Notes: generated by a model not told the origin, from the letters alone. Counted from the first letter of the stretch, positions 1-11,078 are shown. The stretch is 25,960 bases of DNA from an uncultured Acidimicrobiaceae bacterium (GCA_937868025.1 CALMLJ010000352.1:1-25960); one strand, 5' to 3'. A program made the numbers and translations.

Positions 1-758
1 GTGTCGAACGAGATCTCGAGCACGAGGCCGAGCGCTTGCTGGGTGAGGTCGGTTGCCGTCGTCGCCTCGACGGCGGGCCCGAAGGCCGAGATCTGCCGCG
101 CGGGGAACAGGACGGGATCGACCAGCCCGATGTGGTCGATCAGGGTGACGCCGGCCGGCACGAACACGAGCCACCGTCGCGACAGGCCATGGAACGCCTT
201 GACGGCGGGCACCGCGATGGCGGCGCCGATCACCGTGAGTACCACGCCGCCGATCCACTGCTGCGCTGCGAGCAGCACCGGCCCGACCAGGCAGCCTCCG
301 ACGAGGGTGAGCCAGAAGATCGGCACCGGGCCGAGCAGGAACGCCGTCGGCACCCGCAGCGCGAACCGTCGCTCGGCGCCGTAGGACGCTGCGTCGACGT
401 ACTCGTCGGCGACGACTCCCGAGAGGGCCGCTGCAGTGGCGACGAGCGCGGCGACGAGGCCGATCCCGCCGAGGACGGTGCCCGATGTGGGGAGGTCGTC
501 GGGCGCCCACACCGTCAGCGCTGCGACCGTCGCCAGCGGCGCCACCGGCGTGAGGATGCGCAACACGGTCAGCGCCACCGGGTGGGCGACGATCGTCGCG
601 ATGAGCACCGTTGCCCAACCCGCCCACGCGAGCGTGGCGACGACGACGGTGACGGCGGTCGACCTGCCGTCGAGCGAGTGTCCCACGACGTCGCCCGTCG
701 TGAACGGGAGGGACAACCAACAGACCCGGAGGGCCCAGACGACAGGGTGCGCGCGCAT
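1..758 (-). CDS. Polytopic membrane protein, C-terminus cut by window edge
   Basis: An uninterrupted frame runs from an ATG at 758 to the window edge, 252 codons with no stop, so the C-terminus is missing. The product is strongly hydrophobic, with membrane segments near residues 7-20, 34-58, 62-84, 95-117, 138-163 and 168-186. A more polar part follows (from about residue 191, starting GLSRRWLVFVPAG) whose alternating hydrophobic pattern resembles the start of a bacterial PH-like beta domain; that resemblance is only an impression. I do not recognise the family. The gene is divergent from the MetE-like gene at 805 with 46 bases between the starts, so the two must share a short promoter region. 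No clear Shine-Dalgarno sequence precedes the ATG. Frames on the plus strand across this interval are shadows: they are rich in Arg, Pro and Asp and have no domain-like pattern. Confidence 0.75.
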   Translation of the reverse strand, partial: MRAHPVVWALRVCWLSLPFTTGDVVGHSLDGRSTAVTVVVATLAWAGWATVLIATIVAHPVALTVLRILTPVAPLATVAALTVWAPDDLPTSGTVLGGIGLVAALVATAAALSGVVADEYVDAASYGAERRFALRVPTAFLLGPVPIFWLTLVGGCLVGPVLLAAQQWIGGVVLTVIGAAIAVPAVKAFHGLSRRWLVFVPAGVTLIDHIGLVDPVLFPARQISAFGPAVEATTATDLTQQALGLVLEISFD

Positions 759-804
759 GCCCCAAGACTTGCGTACGCGAGGCACTCATCGCTAAGCAAG
801 ACCC

Positions 805-1746
805 ATGGGGGTACCGATTCGTGTCACGTTGCCCGCGGGCCTGGCGACGGTGATCGGCGCACTGCCGCACCTCAATCCGTTCGACGCGTCGCGGGTCGTC
901 CGCGAGTTGCTGCCCGGCCTCCCGGCCGGTCCCACCATCGATCTCCGGTTCACCGAGGGTGACGTCGACGCTGCCGCCGATGGCTCGTCGGTCGCATCGC
1001 TCGACGACGATCGCCTCGCTGCGGTGCGTTCGTTCCTCGGTGAGCTGCGCGGGCGGGTCGAGCCCGTGGTGCTCTCGTTGACCGGCCCGGTCACCATCGA
1101 TCTCGGCCTCATGCAACGCGGTGTCGAGCGCGAACGCGCGGCGTCGTTGTCGCGGGGCTACGTCGAGTCGTGGGCTCGAGCGGTGATCGAACTGTCGACG
1201 CAGATGCTCCCCGGCGCGCCGCTCCTCCTGTTCCTCGAGGAGCCGGGCCTGGCCAACTCGATGCACCCGACGTTCCCGTTGTCGCCCAACGAGATCGAGG
1301 GCCTGGTGTCGGGTGTCGTCGAACCGTTGTCGCCCGATGCCATGGTGGGCGTCCAGGTGAGTGGCCGCGCCGATTGGGCCATGCTGCTGCGTACCGGCAT
1401 CAGTGTGTTGGGCGCGCCGATCTCGGCTCGACTCGAGACCGCCGCCGCCGAGCTCGGTCGATTCCTCGAGGCGGGCGGGTTCATTGCCTGGGGCGCCGTC
1501 CCGGTCGACGAGCCGCTCGGCTCTGGTGTCGAGCGGTTGTGGCGCCGTCTGTCGGCCCTGTGGGCGGACCTGGCGCAGGCCGGCCTCGACCCGTTGCTGC
1601 TGCGCGAGCGCTCGATCATCACCCCGGCCGCCGGGTTGGGAAGCTTCGGCCTCAGCCAGGCCGAACGCGTCATCCGGCTCACCGGCGAGCTGTCCGAGCG
1701 CGTGTTCAACCAGGTCGTCGGCGCCCGCCTCTCCATCGGCGCCTGA
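805..1746 (+). CDS. MetE-like (UROD/MetE superfamily) TIM-barrel protein without zinc ligands
   Basis: 313 residues that look like the C-terminal barrel of cobalamin-independent methionine synthase. Visible landmarks are LTGPVTIDL (about residue 92), the FLEEPGL strand (about residue 143, equivalent to the MetE DEPAL motif) and SIITPAAGLGSFGLSQAE (about residue 271, where relatives typically have a TPxCGL-type motif). The catalytic zinc ligands of MetE (a His-x-Cys pair and a distal Cys) are not seen: the first site reads VQVSGRADW and the second has Ala for Cys. A homologous gene lies beside ligA in Mycobacterium (Rv3015c), which agrees with ligA being 1.5 kb downstream here. True methionine synthase activity is therefore unlikely, and the function is unknown. 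The ATG is preceded by no good Shine-Dalgarno; a weak -10-like TAAGCA ends 6 nt before it, so the mRNA may be leaderless. Confidence 0.82.
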   Translation: MGVPIRVTLPAGLATVIGALPHLNPFDASRVVRELLPGLPAGPTIDLRFTEGDVDAAADGSSVASLDDDRLAAVRSFLGELRGRVEPVVLSLTGPVTIDLGLMQRGVERERAASLSRGYVESWARAVIELSTQMLPGAPLLLFLEEPGLANSMHPTFPLSPNEIEGLVSGVVEPLSPDAMVGVQVSGRADWAMLLRTGISVLGAPISARLETAAAELGRFLEAGGFIAWGAVPVDEPLGSGVERLWRRLSALWADLAQAGLDPLLLRERSIITPAAGLGSFGLSQAERVIRLTGELSERVFNQVVGARLSIGA

Positions 1747-1795
1747 GTATCCGCCGGCCTCTCGGCCTTGCCAACGGCGCGTCCGTCCCTCATCC

Positions 1796-1807
1796 TTCAA
1801 ATTTGAA
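1796..1807. promoter_or_regulatory. 12-bp AT-rich perfect palindrome, candidate operator or promoter
   Basis: TTCAAATTTGAA is a perfect palindrome standing out in very GC-rich DNA, 34 bases upstream of the small gene at 1842. Its centre contains CAAATT, which could act as a -10 element with a start site near 1810 and a roughly 30-base leader. It could instead be a repressor site. No protein could be assigned to it. Confidence 0.35.
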
Positions 1808-1841
1808 GCGGGCCGCCACCCCGGGACGAGAGGGCACCACC

Positions 1842-2138
1842 ATGTCGACTTCCGGACCGACCGAGCCGTTCGGGCACGGCGCAGCGAACGGTGACCCGTT
1901 GCCACCGCGCCCGTCCCACGACGTATGGGGTCACCAGACGGGCGAGGACACCGCCCACCTGCTCGACGCCAGCGGCCACGTCCCCCGTCACCAGGAGCCG
2001 CTGGCGCGCCTCGTCGCGGAACCACACGTGATCACCGCAGCGGACCGTCGGCGCGCCACCATCGCCCGGCTCGCGATGGTGGTTGTCCTGTTGGCGGCCG
2101 TGGCCGTGGCCGTCTGGTGGGTCCTCTCGGCGACCTGA
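1842..2138 (+). CDS. Small tail-anchored membrane protein
   Basis: 98 residues: a polar N-terminal part of about 75 residues, rich in Pro, His, Gly and Asp, followed by one membrane segment at residues 76-95 (ending VAVWWVLSAT) that reaches the C-terminus. This is a tail-anchored arrangement with most of the protein in the cytoplasm. The run ADRRRATIAR just before the membrane segment is positively charged, which fits the inside-positive rule. The ATG at 1842 is chosen because a purine-rich GACGAGAGGG lies about 8 bases upstream; earlier in-frame starts would run through the MetE-like gene in another frame. The gene is 95 bases after the MetE-like gene and converges on the DUF4112 gene with only 4 bases between stops. 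Family and function are not recognised. Confidence 0.65.
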   Translation: MSTSGPTEPFGHGAANGDPLPPRPSHDVWGHQTGEDTAHLLDASGHVPRHQEPLARLVAEPHVITAADRRRATIARLAMVVVLLAAVAVAVWWVLSAT

Positions 2139-2142
2139 CCCG

Positions 2143-2682
2143 TCACCCCGAGATCCAGCGCCAGATGGTGTAGATCGCCACCACCAGGCCGGCGAACGCC
2201 ACGGCCAGCGTGATCAGCACGAGTGCCACGGCGGCGAGCAGGACCTTCCAACTCTCGCGTCGCGTCGCCTCACGGTCCTCGAGGTTCTTCTCGATGATGC
2301 GCAGGTTGCGCTGGTTCGCCTTCCAGAAGAACGCGATGACCGGGCCGAGCAGCGGGATCATGCCGAGCACCGATTCGCCGACGGCGTGGAACATCATCCG
2401 GGCGATGGTCACCCAGCTGCACCCCGCTCGCACGCCCGACAGCACGATGACCCCGGCCAGGCCGAAGCCAGCGGCTTCGCCGACGACGGGGATGAAGCTG
2501 AGGAACCCGTCGATGCCGATGCGCCGGTTGCCGACGATCGGGATCGCGTCGTCGAGCACCCACGCCAGGCGCCGGACGTAGTCGGGGACGAGACCAGCCG
2601 CCGGCTCGTCGCGCTCGGACTGGACGTCGGTACGCGGCCGGGCGTGCACCGTGTGCTCGACGGGAACGGGAAGGTCGCTCAC
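2143..2682 (-). CDS. DUF4112 family membrane protein
   Basis: 179 residues from a GTG at 2682. The central part matches the DUF4112 layout: RRLAWVLDDAIPI (38-49), then IGIDGFLSFIPVVGE (55-69), a hydrophobic stretch, and the signature GMIPLLGPVIAFFWKANQRN (107-126). A final membrane segment spans about residues 147-170. The function of this family is unknown. The GTG is preferred because a -10-like TAACTT (2690-2695, minus strand) ends 7 nt before it, the spacing expected of a leaderless transcript. Longer in-frame extensions upstream read antisense to the SRPBCC gene and look random. The gene is divergent from the SRPBCC gene (78-base gap) and convergent with the small tail-anchored gene. Confidence 0.85.
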   Translation of the reverse strand: MSDLPVPVEHTVHARPRTDVQSERDEPAAGLVPDYVRRLAWVLDDAIPIVGNRRIGIDGFLSFIPVVGEAAGFGLAGVIVLSGVRAGCSWVTIARMMFHAVGESVLGMIPLLGPVIAFFWKANQRNLRIIEKNLEDREATRRESWKVLLAAVALVLITLAVAFAGLVVAIYTIWRWISG

Positions 2683-2689
2683 GACCGGC

Positions 2690-2695
2690 AAGTTA
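2690..2695 (-). promoter_or_regulatory. -10 element (TAACTT) of the DUF4112 gene, leaderless
   Basis: Minus-strand TAACTT ends 7 nt before the GTG at 2682, which would place the transcript start at the start codon. No convincing -35 is visible. Confidence 0.5.
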
Positions 2696-2760
2696 GTGGA
2701 CCAGCAGTGCTCGTCCCCGGCGGGTTGCGGTCGTCGCGGTCGCCGCCGATGCTGGTGCGT

Positions 2761-3195
2761 ATGCAGCACCACGTCGTCCGCGTCGGCGGCATCGTCCAGG
2801 CCCCGATCGAGACCACCTGGGCGATCCTCGCCGACGCCCGGAGCTACTCGACGTGGGCGCTCATGTCGGTGTCTCGACTCGAGCGCGAGGGTGCGCCGAC
2901 GCCCGATGGCGTCGGAGCCATCCGCAATTTCGGTTCCGGGCCGATGCGGAGCCGCGAGGAGGTGGTCGAGTTCGAACCGCCGAATCACCTGGCCTACGTG
3001 CTCCTCGCCGGGCTGCCGATCAGCAACTACCGGGCCGACGTGCGCCTCACCGAGCTCGGTCCGAACAGCTGCCGCATCAGCTGGGTGGGGGAGTTCGACG
3101 CCCGCCCCGTCGTCGGCGCGGTGATGCAGCGGTTCCTCCACTTCGTGCTGGGCGACTTCGTCCGACGGCTCCGCCGGTACGCCCCGACCGCCTGA
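2761..3195 (+). CDS. SRPBCC (START/polyketide-cyclase-like) family protein
   Basis: 144 residues with the typical small SRPBCC fold pattern: beta strand VVRVGGIVQAP (5-15), the helix-start motif IETTWAILADARSYSTW (16-32), glycine-rich turn DGVGAIRNFGSGPM (49-62), and strand pairs SREEVVEFEPPNHLAYVLL (64-82) and CRISWVGEF (104-112). It ends in the long C-terminal helix GDFVRRLRRY. Such proteins bind hydrophobic ligands in a deep cavity; the ligand cannot be told from the sequence. The start could be the ATG at 2749 or 2761, and I chose 2761 because GATGCT lies 7 nt upstream as a possible -10 of a leaderless mRNA. It precedes ligA by 36 bases but ligA seems to have its own promoter. Confidence 0.82.
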   Translation: MQHHVVRVGGIVQAPIETTWAILADARSYSTWALMSVSRLEREGAPTPDGVGAIRNFGSGPMRSREEVVEFEPPNHLAYVLLAGLPISNYRADVRLTELGPNSCRISWVGEFDARPVVGAVMQRFLHFVLGDFVRRLRRYAPTA

Positions 3196-5966
<2,771 letters not shown>

Positions 5967-5990
5967 TTCGCCAGCCTCGGCCTGAGGCGC

Positions 5991-8312
5991 TCAGTCGAAG
6001 GCGGTCGGTTCGAGGGTGACCGGCACCGACTTCGAGGCCGGGGTGCCCGCCTCGATCGAGCGGTGTCCCAACGCGATCAGCGGGTTGGTCTCGGGGTAGT
6101 AGGCGGCGACACACCCGACCGGGGTCGGGTAGGCGACGATGCGGAAGCCGCGCACCCGTCGTTCGACGTCGTCGAAGTGGCTGACGAGGTCGACGAACTG
6201 GCCGTCGGCGAGGCCCAGGCGAGCGATGTCGGCCTCGTTCACGAAGACGACCAGGCGGCCACCGTGGACGCCTCGATACCGGTCGTCGAGCCCGTAGATC
6301 GTGGTGTTGTACTGGTCGTGGGACCGGAGCGTCTGGAGCAGGAGCACCGGGCCCTCGGGGTCGATCAGCTCGATGGAGCCGGCAGCGAGCACGTCGGTGA
6401 CGGCGAAGTTCGCGGCGCCCGTCGGCGTCGGGAACGTTCGGTGGTCACGGGGCGGGTGGGGGAGCTCGAACCCGGCCGGTGACACGATCCGCTCGTTGAA
6501 GTCCTCGAAGCCCGGCACGACCCGGCTGATGTGTTCGCGCACCACCGAGTAGTCGTGGCGGAACGCGGCCCAGTCGATGCCGGAGGAGTGGCCGAGGAGC
6601 GCCTCGGCCACACCCGTCACGATCGCCATCTCGCTCCGCAGGTGGGGGCTGGCCGGTTGGAGTACCCCCGTCGACCGGTGCACCTTTCCCATGGAGTCCT
6701 CGACCGTCACGAACTGGTCGCCGCCGAGCTGGCGGTCGCGTTCGGTGCGCCCCAGCGTGGGCAGGATGAGTGCGGTGTCGCCGCAGATCGCGTGGGAGCG
6801 GTTGAGTTTCGTCGACACGTGGACGGTCAGCCGGCAGCGCCCGATCGCCTCCTCGGCCGCCGCCGTGTCGGGGATCGCCCGGAGGAAGTTGCCGCCGAGG
6901 CAGAACAGCGTCCGGGCGCGCCCGTCCATGAACGCGGCGATGGCGTCGGCCACATCGAGCCCGTGGCGCCGGGGAACGTCGACGGTCGGGAACTCCGCAG
7001 CGAGGCGGTCGAGGAAGGCTTCGGAGGGCTGCTCCCAGATGCCCATCGTGCGGTCGCCCTGCACGTTGGAGTGGCCGCGCACCGGGCAGAGGCCGGCGCC
7101 GGGGCGCCCGATGTGTCCGCCGAGGAACGCGAAGTTGGTGATCTCCCGGATGGTCTCGACGGCGTTGCGGTGCTGGGTGATGCCCATCGCCCAGCACACG
7201 ATCATGCGGCGCGCTCCGGCGACGATCTCGAACGCCTCGTCGACGAGTTGCCCGTCGAGCCCGGTGGCGGCGAGGAGGGCGTCGGCGTCGAGCCCGTCGA
7301 TGTGCGCAGCGAACTGCTCGAAGCCGTGGGTGTGGCCGTCGATGAACTCGCGGTCGATCGCGCCGGCGTGTTCGGCGTCGCGCCGCAGGAGGCGTTGGCT
7401 CCACAGTTGGAACAGTGCCTGGTCGCCGCCCAGGCGGATCGGGAGGTGCAGATCGGCCAACGGGGTTCCCGAGCCGATGATGCCGCTCGGTCGTTGGGGG
7501 TTCTTGAAGTTCAGGAGCCCGGCCTCGGGCAGCGGGTTGATGGCGACGATCGTCGCGCCGGCTGCCTTCGCCTCGCCGAGCGTGCCGAGCATGCGTGGGT
7601 GGTTGGTGCCGGGGTTCTGACCGACGACCAGGATCACGTCGGCCTCGACGAAGTCCTCCAGCCGGACCGAGCCCTTGCCGATGCCGATCGCCGCACCCAA
7701 CGCGACCCCGGTGGCCTCGTGGCACATGTTGGAGCAGTCGGGAAGGTTGTTGGTGCCGAACGCTCGCACGAGGAGTTGGTAGGCGAACGCCGCCTCGTTG
7801 CTGGTGCGGCCCGACGTGTAGAACACCGCCTCGTCGGGGTCGTCGAGTCGGCGCAGTTCATCGGCGACGAGCGCGAACGCCTCGTCCCACTCGATCGTCG
7901 TGTAGTTGGTGGCGCCGGGGCGCTTCACCATCGGGTGGGTGATGCGACCCTGCTGGCCCAACCAGTAGTCGGATCGCGTCGCGAGGTCGGCGACCGAGTG
8001 CTCGGCGAAGAAGATCGGCTCGACGCGGTCGGTGGTCGCCTCCTCGGCGACCGCCTTGGCCCCGTTCTCGCAGAACTCGATGTGGTGGCGTTCGCCGGGC
8101 GCCGCTTCGGGCCACGCGCAGCCGGGGCAGTCGAACCCCTCGGGCTGGTTGATGACGGCGAGTGTTCGGGCCGTGCGGCGCACGCCCATGTCGTCGATCG
8201 AGCGGCGCAGCGAGACGGCTGCCGCACGAGCGCCGGCAGCGGAACGGCGCGGGGGAGTGAGGTGGAACCGGTTCTCGTCGGGATCGAGGGGATTCGGGGG
8301 CAGCTCGGTCAT
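5991..8312 (-). CDS. YdeP/FdhF-like molybdopterin oxidoreductase
   Basis: 773 residues, matching the YdeP-type (formate dehydrogenase alpha-like) group of Mo-bisMGD enzymes. Conserved family segments are FDCPGCAWPE (60-69), EFCENGAKAVAEE (79-91), RSDYWLGQQGRITHPM (113-128), YTSGRTSNEAAFAYQL (165-180) and CSNMCHEATGVAL (193-205). Later come VGQNPGTNHPRML, GMITQ-type sequence WAMGITQHRN, PVRGHSNVQGDRTMG and a C-terminal molybdopterin-dinucleotide domain with SHDQYNTTIYG. C197 in NMCHE sits where FdhF carries selenocysteine and is a plausible Mo ligand (inference). No twin-arginine signal is seen, so the enzyme should be cytoplasmic; the substrate is unknown. The ATG at 8312 has GGAG 7 nt upstream. 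The gene follows a small membrane-protein gene by 19 bases, so the two probably form one operon. Confidence 0.9.
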   Translation of the reverse strand: MTELPPNPLDPDENRFHLTPPRRSAAGARAAAVSLRRSIDDMGVRRTARTLAVINQPEGFDCPGCAWPEAAPGERHHIEFCENGAKAVAEEATTDRVEPIFFAEHSVADLATRSDYWLGQQGRITHPMVKRPGATNYTTIEWDEAFALVADELRRLDDPDEAVFYTSGRTSNEAAFAYQLLVRAFGTNNLPDCSNMCHEATGVALGAAIGIGKGSVRLEDFVEADVILVVGQNPGTNHPRMLGTLGEAKAAGATIVAINPLPEAGLLNFKNPQRPSGIIGSGTPLADLHLPIRLGGDQALFQLWSQRLLRRDAEHAGAIDREFIDGHTHGFEQFAAHIDGLDADALLAATGLDGQLVDEAFEIVAGARRMIVCWAMGITQHRNAVETIREITNFAFLGGHIGRPGAGLCPVRGHSNVQGDRTMGIWEQPSEAFLDRLAAEFPTVDVPRRHGLDVADAIAAFMDGRARTLFCLGGNFLRAIPDTAAAEEAIGRCRLTVHVSTKLNRSHAICGDTALILPTLGRTERDRQLGGDQFVTVEDSMGKVHRSTGVLQPASPHLRSEMAIVTGVAEALLGHSSGIDWAAFRHDYSVVREHISRVVPGFEDFNERIVSPAGFELPHPPRDHRTFPTPTGAANFAVTDVLAAGSIELIDPEGPVLLLQTLRSHDQYNTTIYGLDDRYRGVHGGRLVVFVNEADIARLGLADGQFVDLVSHFDDVERRVRGFRIVAYPTPVGCVAAYYPETNPLIALGHRSIEAGTPASKSVPVTLEPTAFD

Positions 8313-8331
8313 GCTGCTCCGCCCTCACCCA

Positions 8332-8763
8332 TCACGTCACCTGGAAGCACCAGTTGACCTGCTTGGCCGTGGCCTCACCGTCGAGCTTCTTCCACACCCA
8401 GGCGTCGACGCACTGCGTCGGCGACGCCAGGGACTCGATGCGGCGGCCGGGGCCGGGTGCGTACTCGACGGTGCCGAGGCTCGGCGCCTTCTGGAGGCCG
8501 TCGGGGTCCTCGCCGCTGGCGTCGTTGCGGATGGCGGTGCCGTTGATCACGAGGTACGCGTCGTAGCCCTCCTTGAGGTCGATCCCGACGGTCGACTGGC
8601 GCAGGACCTCGCTGCCGCTGTCGGGAATCAGGCGCTCGACGTACTCGGGCTTGGACAGGCTCGCCTGATCGGGACCGGTCACCATGTTGTCGTAGACGAA
8701 CACGACGATCACCACCATCGCGATGACGAGCACGGCGAGGAGGGCTTTCACCTTGATGGGCAC
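8332..8763 (-). CDS. Single-pass membrane protein with extracytoplasmic two-cysteine domain
   Basis: 143 residues from the GTG at 8763. A short positive N-terminus (VPIKVK) leads into one membrane segment (about residues 7-27), then a roughly 115-residue domain that should lie outside the membrane. Notable segments are EVLRQSTVGIDLKEGYDAYL and, near the end, two cysteines in PTQCVDAWVWKK and VNWCFQVT that could form a disulfide. I do not recognise the family. The GTG is preferred over an ATG at 8859 because the 32 extra residues are polar and unlike a signal; a weak -10-like CAGAAT ends 6 nt before the GTG. The gene lies directly upstream of the YdeP-like gene in a likely operon and is divergent from the PASTA kinase gene. 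Confidence 0.72.
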   Translation of the reverse strand: MPIKVKALLAVLVIAMVVIVVFVYDNMVTGPDQASLSKPEYVERLIPDSGSEVLRQSTVGIDLKEGYDAYLVINGTAIRNDASGEDPDGLQKAPSLGTVEYAPGPGRRIESLASPTQCVDAWVWKKLDGEATAKQVNWCFQVT

Positions 8764-8893
8764 GTGGTCATTCTGGTGCGTCGTCGAGGTCTGCACACAG
8801 TCGGTCGGCCGCTCCGGTCGATCGGTGTGGCCGAGGCGTCGAGACGTGGCATCGGCCACGGGGCCCCTCCACGGGCACCCTCCCGGGCAGAAC

Positions 8894-8899
8894 TAAGGT
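8894..8899 (+). promoter_or_regulatory. -10 element (TAAGGT) of the kinase gene
   Basis: TAAGGT ends 9 nt before the ATG at 8909, so the mRNA would be leaderless or nearly so. No -35 consensus is clear. Confidence 0.45.
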
Positions 8900-8908
8900 G
8901 AACCGGTC

Positions 8909-11032
8909 ATGTCGTCGCGTCCGTTCGGCCAAGGATCGATCGTCGCCGGTCGATACCGCATCATCGCCCCTCTCGGGAGCGGTGCTTCGGCGCGGGTTTT
9001 CCTCGCCGACGACCTCCAGTTGGGCCGGCGTGTCGCCGTCAAGGTCTTGCACGAGGCGCTCGCCGAGGACCGCACGTTCCTCAAGCGATTCAAGGCCGAA
9101 GCCCACTCCGCCGCCGCGCTGAACCACCCGAACGTGATGCACGTCTACGACTCCGGCGACGCCACGGTCGACGAGGGCCCACCCCTGCCGTTCCTGGTGA
9201 TGGAGTTCGTGGGCGGCGGCAGCCTTCGCGCCGTGCTCGACTCCGGGCCGCCGTTCAGCCCGTCCCAGGCGCTGGTCGTCGGCCTCGACGCCGCCCGCGG
9301 CCTCGAATACGCCCATCAGCACGGGTTCGTGCACCGTGACATCAAGCCGGCCAACCTGCTGTTCGGGGAGGAGGGCAGGCTCCGGATCGCCGACTTCGGC
9401 CTGGCCCGTGCGCTCGCCGAGGCCACGTGGACCGAACCGGAAGGCGTGCTGCTCGGTACGGCCAAGTACTCGGCCCCCGAGCAGGCGCTCGGCAAGGCGG
9501 TGGACGGCCGCTCCGACGTGTATTCGCTCGCGCTGGTGTTGGTGGAGGCCGTCACCGGTGAGGTGCCGTTCGCCCGCGACAGCATCCAGGGCACGCTGCT
9601 CGCCCGGACCGAACGCGATCTCGAGGTACCCCGCTCGCTCGGTCGCCTCGCTCCGGTCCTCGAGCGTGCCGGTCGTCTCGATCCCGACCTCCGGCCCGAC
9701 GCCGGCGAGTTGGTCATCGCCTTCCTGGCGGCGTCGGAGGACATGGATCGCCCGAAGCCGATCGGGCTTCCCGGGGCGATTCCCGTGCAGGTCCTCGAGA
9801 TGATGGTCGACCAGGGGAAGGCCTCCGCCGCGACCGACACCGACGAGCACCCCGTGGTCGACAGTGAGACCACGACCGAGACCGACGACGGGGCCGACGA
9901 CGACGGCGAGCCCGACGGCCTCCCCGACGACATCACCCTCCTCGCAGCCGCCGACCAGACGGCCGTCGTGACCCTTCCCGTCGTTCGGACCGCCCCGACC
10001 GCCCCCGCCGCATCGACGGCGTCGGTCGCGACCGCCTCGACGACGCCGACCGACGCCGCGCCCGCGGTCGAGACGCCAACGGGTCGCGTCGACATCCCGC
10101 TCGACGACAGCACCCCCGAGGCGACCGCCGAGGCGACCTCTCGGCGCTGGCCCTGGGTGCTGGCCGCGATCCTGCTCATCGGCGGGCTCGTCGGCGGCGC
10201 CGCCTACTGGTGGGTGGCCATTCGGATCCCCAGCCATGCCGTGATCGATGTCGGTGGTATGCCGGTCAAGCAGGCGACCCGTGAGCTCGAGGACCTGGGG
10301 TTCAAGGTGACGAGTTCGTTCGTGCGCAAGGACGGCACGGAGGCGGACGAGGTCGTCGGCCAGAAGCCGAAGGTCGGCACCGAGCTCGAGGAGGGCAGAA
10401 CCGTCGAGCTGATGGTGTCGCTCGGCAACACACTCGTGCCGGTCCCGGTCCTCGACGCCACGATGGACGAGGCCACGGTCACCACGCGCCTCGACGAGGC
10501 GGGCCTCGTGGTGGGGAGCCGCACCAACCCGTTCGACGAGACGGTCCCGGCCGGGTTCCTCATCTCCTCGGCCGTGTCGGTCGCTCCCGATGCCAGCGGC
10601 CAGGTCCCCAAGGAGACCCCCGTCGACATCGTGATCTCGGCCGGGCCTCAGCCCCGCATCATCCCGCCCAGCCTCGTGGGTCAGCCGATCGCCGAGGTGC
10701 AACGGCAGCTCGAAGCCATCCAGCTCAAGGTCAACGTGACCCAGGAGTTCAGCGACGAGCCGATCGACACGGTGCTCCGCCTGAACTATTCCGACAACAC
10801 CGAGGTGCCCCGCGACACCGTCGTCGAGGTCGCCACGTCGAAGGGTCCGGAGCTGTTCCCGATCCCCAACGTGTTGGGCCAGACCGGAGCGCAGGCGGGG
10901 GCCACACTCGAAGCACAGGGCTTCCGGGTCGCCGGTGTGACGGGGTCGCCGTCGGGCAAGGTCGTCGGCATCGCTCCACCCGCCGGCGAGCTGCACCCGA
11001 AGGGCACCTCGGTCCAGTTGCTGACCAATTGA
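8909..11032 (+). CDS. PknB-like transmembrane Ser/Thr kinase with four PASTA domains
   Basis: 707 residues. The cytoplasmic kinase domain (about 14-275) has the glycine loop LGSGASARV (22-30), ATP-binding K45 in VAVKV, catalytic HRDIKPAN (142-149, D144), DFG (162-164) and SAPE (188-191), so it should be active. A Thr/Ala/Pro/Asp-rich linker (about 300-412) leads to one membrane segment (414-438). Four PASTA repeats follow outside the cell (about 441-506, 507-579, 580-647 and 648-706). PASTA domains bind muropeptide or lipid II in known PknB/StkP kinases, so a role in sensing cell-wall state is inferred. The gene is not next to the usual division-cluster partners (pbpA, rodA, phosphatase), at least within this window. 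The third glycine of the loop is replaced by Ala (A28), a common variation. Confidence 0.95.
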   Translation: MSSRPFGQGSIVAGRYRIIAPLGSGASARVFLADDLQLGRRVAVKVLHEALAEDRTFLKRFKAEAHSAAALNHPNVMHVYDSGDATVDEGPPLPFLVMEFVGGGSLRAVLDSGPPFSPSQALVVGLDAARGLEYAHQHGFVHRDIKPANLLFGEEGRLRIADFGLARALAEATWTEPEGVLLGTAKYSAPEQALGKAVDGRSDVYSLALVLVEAVTGEVPFARDSIQGTLLARTERDLEVPRSLGRLAPVLERAGRLDPDLRPDAGELVIAFLAASEDMDRPKPIGLPGAIPVQVLEMMVDQGKASAATDTDEHPVVDSETTTETDDGADDDGEPDGLPDDITLLAAADQTAVVTLPVVRTAPTAPAASTASVATASTTPTDAAPAVETPTGRVDIPLDDSTPEATAEATSRRWPWVLAAILLIGGLVGGAAYWWVAIRIPSHAVIDVGGMPVKQATRELEDLGFKVTSSFVRKDGTEADEVVGQKPKVGTELEEGRTVELMVSLGNTLVPVPVLDATMDEATVTTRLDEAGLVVGSRTNPFDETVPAGFLISSAVSVAPDASGQVPKETPVDIVISAGPQPRIIPPSLVGQPIAEVQRQLEAIQLKVNVTQEFSDEPIDTVLRLNYSDNTEVPRDTVVEVATSKGPELFPIPNVLGQTGAQAGATLEAQGFRVAGVTGSPSGKVVGIAPPAGELHPKGTSVQLLTN

Positions 11033-11072
11033 CGGCCGACCGAGCATCCCTCACTTTCGGCAATCGCGCCCC

Positions 11073-11078
11073 TAGTCT
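11073..11078 (+). promoter_or_regulatory. Candidate -10 element (TAGTCT) of the MFS gene
   Basis: TAGTCT lies about 115 bases upstream of the exporter start and no start codon follows at leaderless distance, so it would give a leader of roughly 105 bases. No convincing -35 is visible. Confidence 0.35.

Noticed and set aside
5974..5988. Short hairpin GCCTC/GAGGC between the HAD and YdeP-like gene ends
   Set aside because: Only 5 bp with no T-run; too weak to call a terminator in GC-rich DNA.
6531..8357. A 608-codon plus-strand frame across the YdeP-like gene
   Set aside because: Antisense shadow of a clearly recognisable molybdopterin oxidoreductase.
8768..11047. A 759-codon minus-strand frame across the kinase gene
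   Set aside because: Antisense shadow of the PASTA kinase; composition is dominated by Arg, Gly, Asp and His without motifs.
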